In this document: in pieces, positions 45,046-57,000 of the stretch
Numbering within the stretch: position 1 is the first letter of the stretch
How the letters are laid out: every line of letters starts with the position of its first letter
Source of the DNA: Wurfbainia villosa
Lineage: Eukaryota; Streptophyta; Magnoliopsida; Zingiberales; Zingiberaceae
Length of the DNA stretch: 64,000 nt
NCBI GenBank assembly: GCA_025175895.1
Contig: CM045989.1
Span: 24,917,928 to 24,981,927, forward strand
Direction: 5' to 3'
Translations under genes and position numbers: made by a program
The notes under the pieces: model-generated
Databases searched by the model: none
Told to the model about the DNA's origin: nothing
The model's input: only the letters and a program-made list of their open reading frames with translations

Positions 45046-46331
45046 GATCAATTTATTGACCTAGAAATACAAAACGAGCATATATGAGAAAATGATTTTA
45101 AAATGCATCAATATACATTTATAAATCCCATTCATTTTTTGAATTTCAAAAACCCCAAAATCACTTCGGGAGATTGTAGGTCCATCTCCGAATGGGCTGA
45201 TATCCATCATAGTTATGAACAACCTTGGAGAGAGTCCAACAAGCCATTCATAACTACGACGGTAGGTATCATCTATACCGATTGCATATCACGTATATGC
45301 AACTATCACAATGTGCTATCAACTAATTGAATGTTCACACATACATCGGGTTGTTAACACATTAACAAGTATGCATCATATGCATAGCACCCAACTTCAC
45401 CTCCCTTTACATCGACCTTGGAGAGAGTCCAACAAGCCGATGCTCCAGGTTAAAGCCAACCCATTAATCGGGACATAGTTTTAATATGGTTAGAGCGCAT
45501 TCAACCAATTAGCCCAGCTTGGAGAGAGTCCAACAACCAAAGCTAACGATTGACCTCTGACTCTTACCATATTAGTATTAAACTATTCCATGGTTTGAAC
45601 ATATTCAGGTTCGAGCCGGGCTTGGAGAGAGTCCAACAACCCAAACAAGAAACAGAACTCTGGTTCTAACCATATTAATGGAAGGTGTAGGCTTTAATAT
45701 TGATTAAGGGTTTTTATGTCTCATCCTCTTTGCATGCAAATAACTATTATCTACATGGCATGGCATACATGGCATACATCTACATGTCACGACACACATG
45801 GCATAATGTTATGCATCTAATGCAATTACATGGCATACAATTATGTCATGTCTATATTTCCTTATATGTCATAACTATTTATGGAAATAAAATATGTTTA
45901 AGATTTGATTCTCCAAATCAAATCATAATTAAATTAGGAAACAAATTTCCAAATCTAATCACATATTTTATTCATGGAATTATTTGATTAAGGAAAATCT
46001 ATTTAGGAAACCAATTTCCTAAATCATTAAAACTACTTATGGAAATAAAATATTTTAAGATTTGATTTCCCAAATCAAATCATGATTAAATTAGGAAACA
46101 AATTTCCAGAATCTAATCAAATATTTTATTTATGGAAAATATCAATTTCCATAAATACTTCCAACTTTCCAAAAGTGGAAGATTTCCATAAATACTTCTA
46201 GACTTTCCAAAATTGAAAAATTTCCATAAATACTTCTAAATTTCCAAAATTAGAAAATTTCTAGAAATACATTATGACTATCGCAAAACCATTTTACGAT
46301 TATGTCGAAACACAACACAGCTCGATACCCT
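45046..46331 (-). other. Element F leader
   Basis: Non-coding. Holds four copies of a 19-20-base motif (plus strand CTTGGAGAGAGTCCAACAA at 45224, 45417, 45518, 45621) and an AT-rich block at 45890-46275 with repeated AAATTTCC/GGAAAT units. The PBS is at about 46318-46331; on the minus strand it reads GGGTATCGAGC, an altered TGGTATCAGAGC. Confidence 0.7.
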
Positions 46332-48536
46332 TGTTTGGGTTTTGACCTTGGCGTGTGTGTGTTCGATCATGTTTCGTAAACATGAGCACAGCGGAAGCAA
46401 TAAAATTAATAAATACTCCTATTTATTACAACACACACAACACACGCATGCTATTACAACAAGTGTAGACATAACCGTAAATTAAAATTGCAATAAAAGG
46501 AAATTAAACTACGTTATACCTTCCGTATGACGTGTAGCGGGAACGGCATCGACCGGAACGATCCTCGTAAGAATCGTCTCTATCCGTATCCACGCCGAGC
46601 TCCTCGGGATGACTTCGCTAAGTCACGAGCTTCGTCTTCGTACGGGTTACTAGCCTCGTGTTGAAGACGACGTGATCGAGAGATGATCACGATCCGAATC
46701 AAAATTCGGATCCAAAACGAGTTCTCAAAACTCGCTTCTCCGGAGAGGTATTCGTCAACCGTTTGACGAATCCTTCGTCCTCCACCTCAGAGGATTACCG
46801 GAGATCAAATCCCCGGTATGTTAGCCGCTGTCGGAGAACTAACCGTCGTCCAAACGACGCTCCGACGAGAGGAGAAGAAGCTGTCCAGAAAACTGGACAG
46901 CTTGGTGGAGGAGATAGGCGCCGGCCAAAACAAGGAGACAAAAGCTCACCTTGATGCCGAACCTTTTAGGGGATCACCGGAGGGTCGCCGGAGGTTCACC
47001 GGCTGAAGCTTGGTCGCCGGCAACAAGTTGGAAGGCTGCACCACAAGCTGGGCGGCAACAAGATGTTGGGCGGCCACAATGTGTTGGGCGGCAACTAGAT
47101 GTTGGGCGGCAACTAGTTGATTGGGTTTAGGGTTAGGGTTTAATCCCTATTTTATAGAGAACTAATTCTCTTAATGGTTAATGGATCATATCCATAAAGC
47201 CCGTTAACCCGCTCCATTAAGATAAGTTAAAATAAACCAAACCATGATGTTTTATTTTAAGTTAAAACGAACCGAACCAACCTTTGGTTCATTCGTTTAA
47301 TATAAACCAAACCCTTTGGTTTATTCTCATCTATTGGATTAGAACCAAACCATTTTGGTCCATCCATTATGTCTTCATAAGACACTGCCCATCCACGCTT
47401 CCATTGCGACTGAAACAATTTCATGCTCGCTTTATGTTTGGTCCAACCAAACATAGTTTCTCGATGCGAGAATCCCATTCTCAAGCTCGTTTTAAATCCT
47501 TTGGATTACACTCGTTGTGCGTGTGACCAAATAGGTTCTCGGTTTATGTTGGCCGTCTATAATTAACCATTAATTATAGAGCGATCATGAGTGGCACCTA
47601 GTAGTACATCATGATCCCCCAATTAACCGAAAAGATCAGCAGTTGATCAACTATTTACGAAACCCTTGATGGCTCGAATGAATCGTGCCCCATTCCCTTC
47701 ACTCATCTTATACCCACTTGGTTCAGGACATGGTCTATTGTGTCGATCCCACTAGGGACTCTACGTCACACCTAGCCCAAGTATCATTTCCTCGTCCTCA
47801 GTTCTAGTTACTCCACATGTATCGAAGAGTACCTTACTCTAAACATGTAATGCTTTGGCCAAAGACTTTAGTAACAATCCGACGAGAGGCCATGGGTATA
47901 CATCTCCTCGCAAGCAGTGGTGAATCCTTTATAGGCTATTCAAACACCTTCGATCACTTCGACTTATACCCAATCATCCCGGGTCCACATCTCCTTAGAG
48001 ATGTTTGCTTAAGATGTCAAAGCATAAGTCTCCATGATCAAGATGACTTGAATACCGCAAGTCAAAGAACATCGCACTTAAGCCACAGTAAGAACTTCAT
48101 TGACATATCTATATATGCAGAGAACCATATGAAGTCTTACGGCTGGTCACTCCAATGAACTAGTTACCATAACTAGCATCCACGATTAACTCCGGACATC
48201 ACTATGTCTCCAGCCAGTGAGAATCAGCTGCTTGGATACACCAAGGAGTATACCTCGTGCTAGTCTCAACAGAATTGATGGTGTCCAGATTCATCAATTC
48301 ATCGACTAGGGATAATTCCGATACATCACAATTACACATGTAGAGATACTCACTAGTTGTGATCCAATCACAAATTCTCTCATGCTGTGAATCGTATCGT
48401 GGACATTCAGTAAATGAGTTTAAGATCCAATCAAATACATAAAACATGTATACTCAAATAGTGAATCTTCATTTATCATATAAATGGTTCATACATAAGG
48501 CGATTGCCTTAGGACATCTCTCATATATTACTAACA
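46332..48536 (-). repeat. Element F 5' LTR
   Basis: Pairs with 39037-41234. TATA box on the minus strand at 47151-47157. Same hairpin run at about 46598-46815. Confidence 0.92.
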
Positions 48537-48541
48537 CCCTA

Positions 48542-49668
48542 GTCGACTGCTCTGAGTCAACTGAGCCCCCGAGTGCTAAACACTCGACTATTCTACTAGC
48601 CAAAGCCATTAGTCGACTAGTAAACCTCAAAACTGAGGATTAACCCAAGTATGATACCTTCATACTTGTCACTCACCCATAGCCTAAACCTAAGCCTTCT
48701 AGCCACTTCCATTAGGCTCACGCCCTCAGGGTCCATCCAAGTCCTCCACGACTCATTCACCCTTCGTGCTAGCCTTTAAGTGCTTCCATTGGCTATGTCA
48801 TGCTATTGGGTATCCTTAGCCTAAACCTAAGTCTTTAAGCTACATCCATCAGCCTTAAGCCCTTAATTCGAGTCCATGACTCCTCACCCTTGGATCTAGC
48901 CTTCAAGTGCTTCCGTCAGCCATGTCATGCTAAAGGATCTACTTTGCCAAGTCTTCGAGCTTGGACTTTCATCGACTCATTCACCCTTCATGCTAGCCTT
49001 TAAGTGCTTCCATTGGCTATATCATGCTATTGGGTATCCTTAGCCTAAACCTAAGTCTTTAAGCTACATCCATCAGTCTCAAGCCCTTAATTCGAGTCCA
49101 TGACTCCTCACCCTTGGATCTAGCCTTCAAGTGCTTCCGTCAGCCATGTCATGCTAAAGGATCTACTTTGCCAAGTCTTCGAGCTTGGACTTTCATCGCC
49201 AAGACTACACACTTGGACTTACATGGCCAGAACGTACTAGACTTTCCCTTTGCCAAATATCCATATTTAGACTTTCGCCGCCAAGACTAAACACTTGGAC
49301 TTACACGGCTAAGACTACACCCTTGGACTTTTCCATGCCAAATATCTATACTTGGACTTCTCCATTGCCAAATATCCATACTTGGACTTTCCTTGCTATG
49401 TCACCAAACTTGGACTTTCACTCGAGTCTCACTCGAGCTAGGTCAATTTTGACCTGAGGTCGATTGCTCCAATAATCACTTCATAACAATCTCCTTCATA
49501 TGACCTTAGATATCCCAATCATCCACTAATCATATGGTCAATATATGGACAAACCATATTGATAAACACATTGACAATCCCATTATCAAACCCATTGTCA
49601 AACATTAAAATACTACTAAAGTCCCACTCGAGTCTGGTCAACTGTGGCCTAGACTAATTACACCAACA
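48542..49668 (-). repeat. Element A 5' LTR, outer part
   Basis: Resumes after F and ends on the plus strand with TTACACCAACA, i.e. TGTTGGTGTAA on the minus strand. Includes a tandem duplication of about 224 bases (48751-48974 and 48975-49198) and the CCAAG/CTTGG array (49185-49425). Confidence 0.8.
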
Positions 49669-50693
49669 ACTTTGGCATACTAGTATTCTTTGGCATACCC
49701 TTAAACCAATTCTCCCCCAACTTGATCTGCTTACTTGCCGGAACCCTAATCGTGTTCCACCATATAAACATTTCTCCTTCTCCCCACATATTCTATTATT
49801 TATAACAACTCAAGATGGACGACTTCGATGTCTTTTACTCCATGGCATGCCCTCTTCTCATAAAGAATGGAAAAGCTTATACTTCTTTGTTCCCATGGAT
49901 TCCCCCCCCCCCCTCTCTTCAATTTTCTTTGACTTAGAGAACCGAACTTCCCCGTCTCCCCAAACTAAAAGGAATCAAATCCTTTTATAACTTTTCCTCC
50001 ATCCAACCCCTGCTTCAACATTGGCGATACAACATCATCGAGCTTCTACAGAAACCCATACTATCCTACCACAGGCTATCCCCAATTCCTTCTACTGAAA
50101 TTTACCCCGTAGATACCATTTTTCCTACTTATTTTACCCTCATCTCTTAATTTTTACTAACATATATTTCTTTAAAGAAGACATGATGCATGTTGCTATT
50201 ACTAGAACCTTATCCAAGAAAAAGAAGAGAAAGACTCCCACAGATACTGCTCCCCCTACTTCTGACAAATAATCCACCCCCTCTTTATGAGTAACTTCCC
50301 CAACCCTTACTAATAACCTTATAATTTGCTTTGTTTAATACTTGCAAACACATCACAACAGACTACTTACACATCTTTATCACAGGTCCCTTCTGACCCT
50401 CATAGTCCTGTAATCATAATTTAAGAACCATGCCAAATATCTATCACACTAATCACTACTGACCACCCCTTCTTCCAATTGATCCACCACAAGACCCATC
50501 TCCACTTGACCTTACAATCCCCATAGAAGCCCTTTCCTCCTCTCTCCCACTTCCAAATGCCCCCATTGAACTCACATCCTCTCCTTCACCTACTTCCTTT
50601 GAAGACAACCTTTCCTTTATCCACTTTCTTATCTACCTTACCACCCCAACTTTTTCCTTCTCCCACCACCACAATCCTGATACTACAACCTCC
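49669..50693. other. Unassigned DNA between elements A and G
   Basis: About 1 kb that I cannot match to any LTR, leader or gene in the window. Pyrimidine-rich on the plus strand with a C-run near 49901-49914. It could be host DNA or the inside of another, older element whose ends are not visible. Confidence 0.6.
49815..50150 (+). pseudogene. Unrecognised 111-codon ORF with one stop
   Basis: ATG at 49815, one frame to TAA 50148-50150, interrupted only by TAG at codon 41 (49935-49937). Begins MDDFDVFYSMACPLLIKNG; later LPRLPKLKGIKSFYNFSS and STEIYPVDTIFPTYFTLIS. Codon choice and residue mix look protein-like. TACTAAC at 50155-50161 and CTTTAAAG before 50178 look like a branch point and acceptor, after which a basic stretch ITRTLSKKKKRKTP is open. 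I recognise no family; host gene remnant or part of an old transposon are both possible. Confidence 0.35.
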
Positions 50694-52025
50694 TATTGGG
50701 ATGTATACTGAAAAGTCTATCTTTTGTATGAACATCTTTATTTTGAAATAAGAATCACATGATCATTGTTTGCATATTTATGGTTATGCATATTGTCTAA
50801 TACATTACATTGTAGATAACATGGTGTGTGGTGTCACATGGGAGATCATGTTATCAGTTCCTTGTAAAGTATAAGTAAAGGCTCACAACCGAGATGGCTT
50901 TGGACAAACCATTGGTATGGTTGTAGTGTGATTTGGTATTGGTTTGTCTTGACCATAGAATCACACTAGTACACTTTGTGTGTATTGAACAGGACCGACT
51001 TAGAGGTGATTCGATTTATTGCTTACTACATAATCGAATTAGACCTCATATATTATATTTTACATGCTCTTAATCATAATATAATAATGGGCACATATAC
51101 TTAGTATTCATTTCTTTGATTTACCAATGGGAGAGATTTATAAATTAAATCGATAGGCTCGGTAAGTTGGGAAATGATATTATTTATATGGTGTGCCGTT
51201 GATTATAGGAGGAAACTGTGTCCTATATATTAGGATGATGATGTCCCCTTGAGGAGCTCATAAGGTTCATCATGTAAACCCTGCAGGTGGACTTGGTCCG
51301 GCATGATGATAAGGTTGAGTGGTACTACTCATAGAGTTAGATATTCATTAATTAATGGTCAGTAAATTAATTAATCGACGGACATTCGAGATCTTAAATA
51401 CGGGGATAAAAATGTACAAATAATATATGGAGCCCATATTAACTTATTGGGGTTGGTGAAGTAGATCAATGTTAATCCTTTAGTGGATTGGATTATCATT
51501 AATAGATCGGACTTTATGTGGGCTTGATCCATTGGGTGGCCAAGATCCAACTCCTCCTCATGGTCCCTATTGTAGCTTATTAAAACCTCATGAAGCCTAG
51601 ATCTAATGGATGAAAAAAAAACTCTAGATCCAACGGTAGAGATTAAATCTCTAGATCCAACGGTTGAGATTAAATCCCTAGAACTAATGGTGGAGATTAA
51701 AACAAGGCTTATCCCTAACTCTATAAAAGGAGATGATTAGGGTTGGCGTGAAAAAAAGAATAAGAATCAAGGGAGGAGCTAGGGTTTTGGGCGGCAAGGA
51801 GCAAGGGTGTTGGGCGGCCTCAATTAAGGAAAGTTTTCCTTTTCTCTTCTTCTTCTTGTTGGCCGGCGCCCAAACAAGCCTTCTCCTCTCCTTGGCCGGC
51901 GTTCAAGCCCTCCATCTCCTCTCCTTGGCCGGTGGAAACAAAGCCTAGGGTCTTCCCTTGGAGCTTTTGGCCGACATCCATCTTCCTCATCCCTTCTCCT
52001 TGTTGGCCGGCGGCAAGCATCTAGG
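50694..52025 (+). repeat. Element G 5' LTR, first part
   Basis: Parallels the E/H LTR up to the GGCCGGCG repeats (51860-52018). TATAAAA at 51722-51728. Its last five bases ctagg are the target site of H. Confidence 0.85.
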
Positions 52026-54072
52026 TGTTGGAATGTATACTGAAAGTCTAGCTCTTTTTGTATGAACATTTTATTTTGAAATAAGAATCACATGATCATT
52101 GTTTGCATTTTATATATTCATTATATATGTGTGCATATTGTCTAATATTTTACATTGTAGATAACATGGTGCTTGGTGTGGCACAGAAGATCATGTTATC
52201 AGTACCTTGTAAAATATAAGTAAAGGCTCACAACCAAGATGGTTTTGGACAAACCATTGGCATGGTTGTAGTGTAGCTTGGTATTTTTTTATCTTGAACA
52301 TAGAGTTACACTAGTACACTTAGGTGTATTGAGTAGGACCGACATAGAGGTGATTCAATTTAGTACTGACTATATAATTGAATCGGACCTCGGATATTAT
52401 GTTGTACATGCTCTTAATCCCGATATAATAACGGGCACATGTACTTAGTATTTATTTCTTTGATTTACCAGTGGGTGAGATTTAGATGGATTAAATCAAT
52501 ATAGATAAGTTGGGAAATAATATTATTTACATGGTGTGTCGTTGATTATAGGAGGAAACCGTGTCCTATATATTAGGTTGATGATGTCCCTTGAGCTCAT
52601 AAGGTTCATCATGTAAACCCGGTGGTTGACTTAGTCAACATGATGATAAGGTTGAGTGGTACTACTCGAGGAATTAGATGTTAATTAATTGATGGTCAGT
52701 AAATCAATTAATTGACGGACATTCGATATCTTAAACACGGGGAGATTAATGTACAAATAATATATGGAGCCCATATTGATTTATGGGGGTTGGTGAGGTA
52801 GTTCAATGATGATCCTCTAGTGGAATGGAACATCATTGATGGATCAAGTTTGTGTGGTTCCGATCCATCGGGTGGCCAAGACCCAACTCCTCCTTATGGT
52901 CCCTATCGTAGCCTAATATAATCCTTATGATGTCTAGATCCAAGAATGTAAAACAAAACCTAGAACCAACGGTTGGGATTAAATCCCTAGATCCGATGGT
53001 TAGGATGAAATCCTAGAATCGACGGTTGGGATTAGATCCTTAGATCCGACGGTTGGGATAAAACCCTAGATCCGACGGTTGGGATGAAACCTTAGATCCG
53101 ACGGTTGGGATGAAATCCTAGATCCGATGGTTGGGATTAAACCCTAGATCCGACGGTTGGGATAAAACCCTAGATCCGACGGTGGAGATTAAACCCCTAG
53201 ATCCGACAGTGGAGATTAAAGGAGGCTTAAGCCTAATTATATAAATAGAGGCTTAGGTTGGGCGGCAAGATGGGATTGAAAGAATTAGGGTTTGGCTCTT
53301 GGAGAGGTGGGCGGCTAGGGTTTGGAGCTAGGGTGGGCAGCAACCATCTTCATCCAAAGTTGTTGCCGGCGCCCAACTTGCACCATCAATACTTGGCCGG
53401 CGCCCAACCTTAAGGCTTTTCTCTTCTTCCTTGGCCAGCGGTTCTCCTCCCATTGGTGGCCGGTTCTATTCCTCCTCCCTATTCTCCAAAATGGCCGGCG
53501 GCAACTCTTCTTGGAGAAGTTGGCCGGCGCATCATCCATTGCTCCTTGGCCGGCGGTTGCACCAAATTCCCTAATTTGGTGGCCGGTTATAGATAGGAAA
53601 GGTATTTGCTAGTTCTTCTCTTTGTTCGCAGCGGACAAGGTAGAGAAGAAAGCGATCTAGAAGGCTTCTACTCGTGGAGGATCTTCGTGCACACGTCGTC
53701 CACGAGATGGATAGGACATACGGTAGAAGATCGTGAGGTATAAAGTTATTTTAACTTTATGTATAGATCTGAGCATGTTCTTATTTGTTTTGATTATGCA
53801 TGTGTGTGTATGAATATATATTGTATAATCATGGACCCCGAAGACAAACACAAAAACCGGCGATCCATCCGTCGTCTCTTCCGCGGCTAACCAACTAGAA
53901 GAGTTGTGTTGCTTGAACAACTAGTTTGTTCAAGCGACCACTCAAGTTGTTAGCACGACGATGAATAGGTTGTGCTAAGGAAGCTCATCTCATCCGGATT
54001 AATTCTTTCATTAGTAAAAATTTTAATCCGGGGACATGGGAGCCAATGAGCCTCCGAAGCATCCACCTAACA
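52026..54072 (+). repeat. Element H 5' LTR
   Basis: Pairs with 58987-61089. Minisatellite 52953-53219, TATA box 53238-53247, perfect 10-bp hairpin GCTTGAACAA/TTGTTCAAGC at 53911-53935. Confidence 0.92.
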
Positions 54073-54074
54073 AT

Positions 54075-54087
54075 TGGTATCAGAGCC
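54075..54087 (+). other. Element H primer binding site
   Basis: TGGTATCAGAGCC, perfect initiator tRNA-Met-type site. The leader 54088-55129 that follows is non-coding and carries the same two hairpins as E (stem 2 at 54914-54962). Confidence 0.9.
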
Positions 54088-55129
54088 ATCGGTTTCCGGT
54101 TTTGTGTGTTTAGGATTCGGTTAATTTTTTATGCATTTTTCATATATTATATGTGCCGGATAATAGTAGGATATATGTAGTTTAACTCTTTGGTTACAGG
54201 CATAAGATCCGACTATTATGGCCATGTGTGTGTATGTGAATGGATGTGTGTAAAAATTTATTATTTGAATCCTCGGGGTTGACGAGGCTAGATTAGTATT
54301 TAATTTTTGTAATTAAATACGACATTGTTTAGCCGATCATTTTAGTTTACTTTCGATCTAGATTATTTGTACACTCCTTCATGGAGTATAGGATCGATCG
54401 ATGTAAATAAAATGATTTATCTCGGCTCGGAACTCTTTGGTGACTTGTGCACGGGAAAAGATGGAGCGGACGAGGTGGCGACACGACGGGATGCATATTG
54501 GAGGACAATGCCATAATAGTTGGAAAAATTCTGTTTTTTCCATATTTATTGCTTATTTGTTTTATATGCATGTTGTGTATGTTTAAAATTCCTCGATTGC
54601 AATTTACTAAGTGGGAGAGGGATATTTTAATTAATTCCCGCGGCCTCCATTACAATTTGATGTGTGATGCAACAAACTTGCGCGTTGGCTTTGAGTGCCT
54701 TCCTCCCCATCAGATGGGTTTGTTTGTGGATCACTAGGTCAAATAATGGTTATAGGAAATTATTTAGGAGCGTGTGTACTTTCCCATCGGTAAGGCACAT
54801 AATCCGAAATAATTCCCTTAGTATCGTGTAATGGTGCACACTTAGATACAAATAAAGGTATCCTCCCCATCGGAGTCACTGCTTTTATTTCTAGGGCTAA
54901 AGAGGAACCAACTATTAATTTTATTTGTCAAAAAGTAAGGTTGACAAGATAATAAAATTAATGGGTAAAACCTCCTCTTACAAATGTAGAATTCGTATAC
55001 GTCCACACTATCGTGGCATGCGATATTCTCGGTGTTTTGAGTGTTGGTTGATTTGAGATTTTATTGTTTTGAGAATCAATAATATTTGAAATCTAATATT
55101 TTGATCATTGTGATTTTTAGGATTTTCAA

Positions 55130-55774
55130 ATGGCTTTCAACCCACTTGCTGTGATTTTAAAGAAAACAAACTTCTTGGTCCAAACTACATTGATTGGAAA
55201 AGAAACACGGATATTGTCTTAGCTGGAAGAGTACAAATTTGTACTCTTGAGTCTATCCTCCTAAGCCCTCGGATGACTCATGAAAGGAGATAGGGCGTTA
55301 TAAGAAATGGGTTAAAGCGGATGAGATGGTAGCGGTGTTACATTTTGGCATCTATGTCAAATGTCTTTGCAACATCGACATCGAGCCATAGCCACGGCTT
55401 ATGACATGATGTTCGATCTCGAGAACACCGAGGCTATGAGAAACTTGATGACGACCTCCATGATCGAGGGATCACCCGTTAGGGATCATGTTCTCAAGAT
55501 GATGGCTCCTCTTAATGAGATGGAAGTCCTAGGAGCTGAGATCGATGGGGAAACTCAGGTCGATATCATTCTCCAGTCTTTGCCTAGGAGTTTTGAGCAG
55601 TTCCGCCTCAACTACAACATGAACAAAAGGTTGTATTCGTTGGCGGAGCTTCGTAACTCTAGCGCGAGGGATTTTTGCCGAGTTCTCAAGCCATGGTCGC
55701 TCAGAAGGTTTCTTCCTCTAAACCGAAAGGTAAGAAGAATAAGAAGCAAGGTGGAGCGAAGAAGGTGGCAATAG
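55130..55774 (+). pseudogene. Element H gag, frameshifted
   Basis: ATG at 55130 (MAFNPLAVILK) then frame loss by several indels between 55170 and 55435. From 55361 the frame is readable: AIATAYDMMFDLE, EGSPVRDHVLKMMA, VDIILQSLPRSFEQF. About 30 bases present in E are replaced near 55420, and the region 55650-55690 is scrambled relative to E. Confidence 0.85.
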
Positions 55775-56022
55775 GACCTCAGGCAGGAGTGAAGAAGCCA
55801 AAAGGCAAGTGCTTCACTTGCAAGCAGACTGGACATTGGAAGGCGGACTGTCCTCGCCGTAAGAACAAAGGTATATCTTCTTGTTTAGTTGTTGAAACAT
55901 GTTTAGCGGTGTTATCTACCAGTGCCTGGTGTGTAGATACAGGAGCCACTGATCATGTCTGCAATACTTTGTAGGGGTTCCAGGAAACCCGACGACTAGC
56001 TGAGGGAGAGATTACCGTCTTC
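55675..56022 (+). pseudogene. Element H gag zinc knuckle and protease active site
   Basis: KGKCFTCKQTGHWKADCPRR is a complete CX2CX4HX4C knuckle, followed by the protease site WCVDTGATDHVCNTL with D-T-G-A. TAG at 55972-55974 ends the frame, then GFQETRRLAEGEITVFMGNAS continues in the same frame into the integrase ORF. Confidence 0.88.
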
Positions 56023-56877
56023 ATGGGCAATGCTTCAAAGGTGGTGGCTATTGCAGTGGGAGACGTTTATTTATCTTTTGATAGGAATAAATTTTTGGTT
56101 TTAAGAAATTGTCTTTATGTACCTACTTTTAGAAAGAATTTAATTTCAATTTCTAAATTGTTTTTGGATGGATATTCTGTTTCTTTTAATGACAAGGTGG
56201 TTATAAAAAGGAATAGGGAGATTATCTGTTCTGGTACATTGGTTGGCAATTTATATTCTATTGAACCAAAAACTCCCACGATGCAAATAGAAGCAAATAA
56301 CTCATCTTCTAAGTCTAATAAGAGAAAAGAACCTTCGCAAATGAACCAAACATATCTTTGGCATCTAAGGCTTGGTCATATTAACCTAAGCAGAATTCAA
56401 AGGTTGATAGCTGATGGACCTTTGGGTTCATTAGTGGTGGAGGATCTCCCAACCTACGAATCTTGCTTGGAAGGTAAAATGACCAAGAGGCCTTTTAAGG
56501 CCAAGGGGTATAGAGCCAAAGATGTGTTAGAATTGGTTCATTCTGATTTGTGCGGTCCTATGTCTATCCAGGCAAGAGGTGGCTTTGAATACTTCGTCTC
56601 ATTTATAGACGATTATTCAAGGTATGGATACATTTACTTGATGCGCCGCAAGTCTGAATGCTTTGACAAGTTCAAAGAATTCAAGGCTGATGTGGAGAAC
56701 CGTCAAGGTAAAAGTATCAAGACATTACGATCTGATCGTGGTGGCGAGTACCTCTTGGGAGAGTTTAGGAGTTACTTATCAGAGGTGATTCAATCCCAAT
56801 TATGCACTTTGCACACCCTGAGAATGGTGTGTAGCGACGAAGGAATAGGACTCTTATGGAGATGGTCGGATCGATGA
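56023..56877 (+). pseudogene. Element H integrase
   Basis: Same start as E's pol piece (MGNASKVVAIAVGD). Zinc finger His pair WHLRLGH is intact, but the first Cys of CESC is Tyr (YESC). First two catalytic Asp residues are present (HSDLCGP, SDRGGEY). The frame breaks near 56790, before the third catalytic Glu, and 56800-57000 is scrambled relative to E. Confidence 0.88.
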
Positions 56878-57000
56878 TGAGTTATTACGAGTTACTGATT
56901 CGTTCGGGGTTTGCTGGAAACGAAAGACACATTACGAACTTGGTTCCATCTAAGCCGCACTCTACTCCCACTGAGTTGTGGATGGCGAAAGCCTAGTCTA

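Larger units (their letters stand above)
39037..48536 (-). mobile_element. Element F: Ty1/copia retrotransposon, minus strand
   Basis: Flanked by cccta (39032-39036, 48537-48541). LTRs of about 2.2 kb run TGTTTGGG ... TACTAACA on the plus strand. From right to left: 5' LTR, PBS, leader, gag, protease, integrase, RT, RNase H, PPT, 3' LTR. The pol (YVDDILLIGND, GLKQASRSWNIRFDE) is of the same broad copia group as E, but the LTR is unrelated. All genes carry frameshifts. Confidence 0.92.
1..49668 (-). mobile_element. Element A: gag-only Ty1/copia-type element, interrupted by B, E and F
   Basis: Outermost recognised element, transcribed right to left. Its own sequence is 1-456, 26393-27353, 36575-39036 and 48542-49668. 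Continuity is shown by matching pieces: 1-456 reverse-complemented matches the non-coding 3' internal part of element C (about 6400-6790), and the gag reading continues across the E insertion exactly at the duplicated tttat. The 5' LTR is 38250-49668 (split by F); the 3' LTR lies left of the window. No reverse transcriptase or integrase belonging to A is visible. It shares family with C, which sits inside B, which sits inside A. Confidence 0.82.

Noticed and set aside
45700..45987. ORF rich in Tyr, Met and His in F's leader.
   Set aside because: Simple ACATGGCAT repeats and antisense to F; not a gene.
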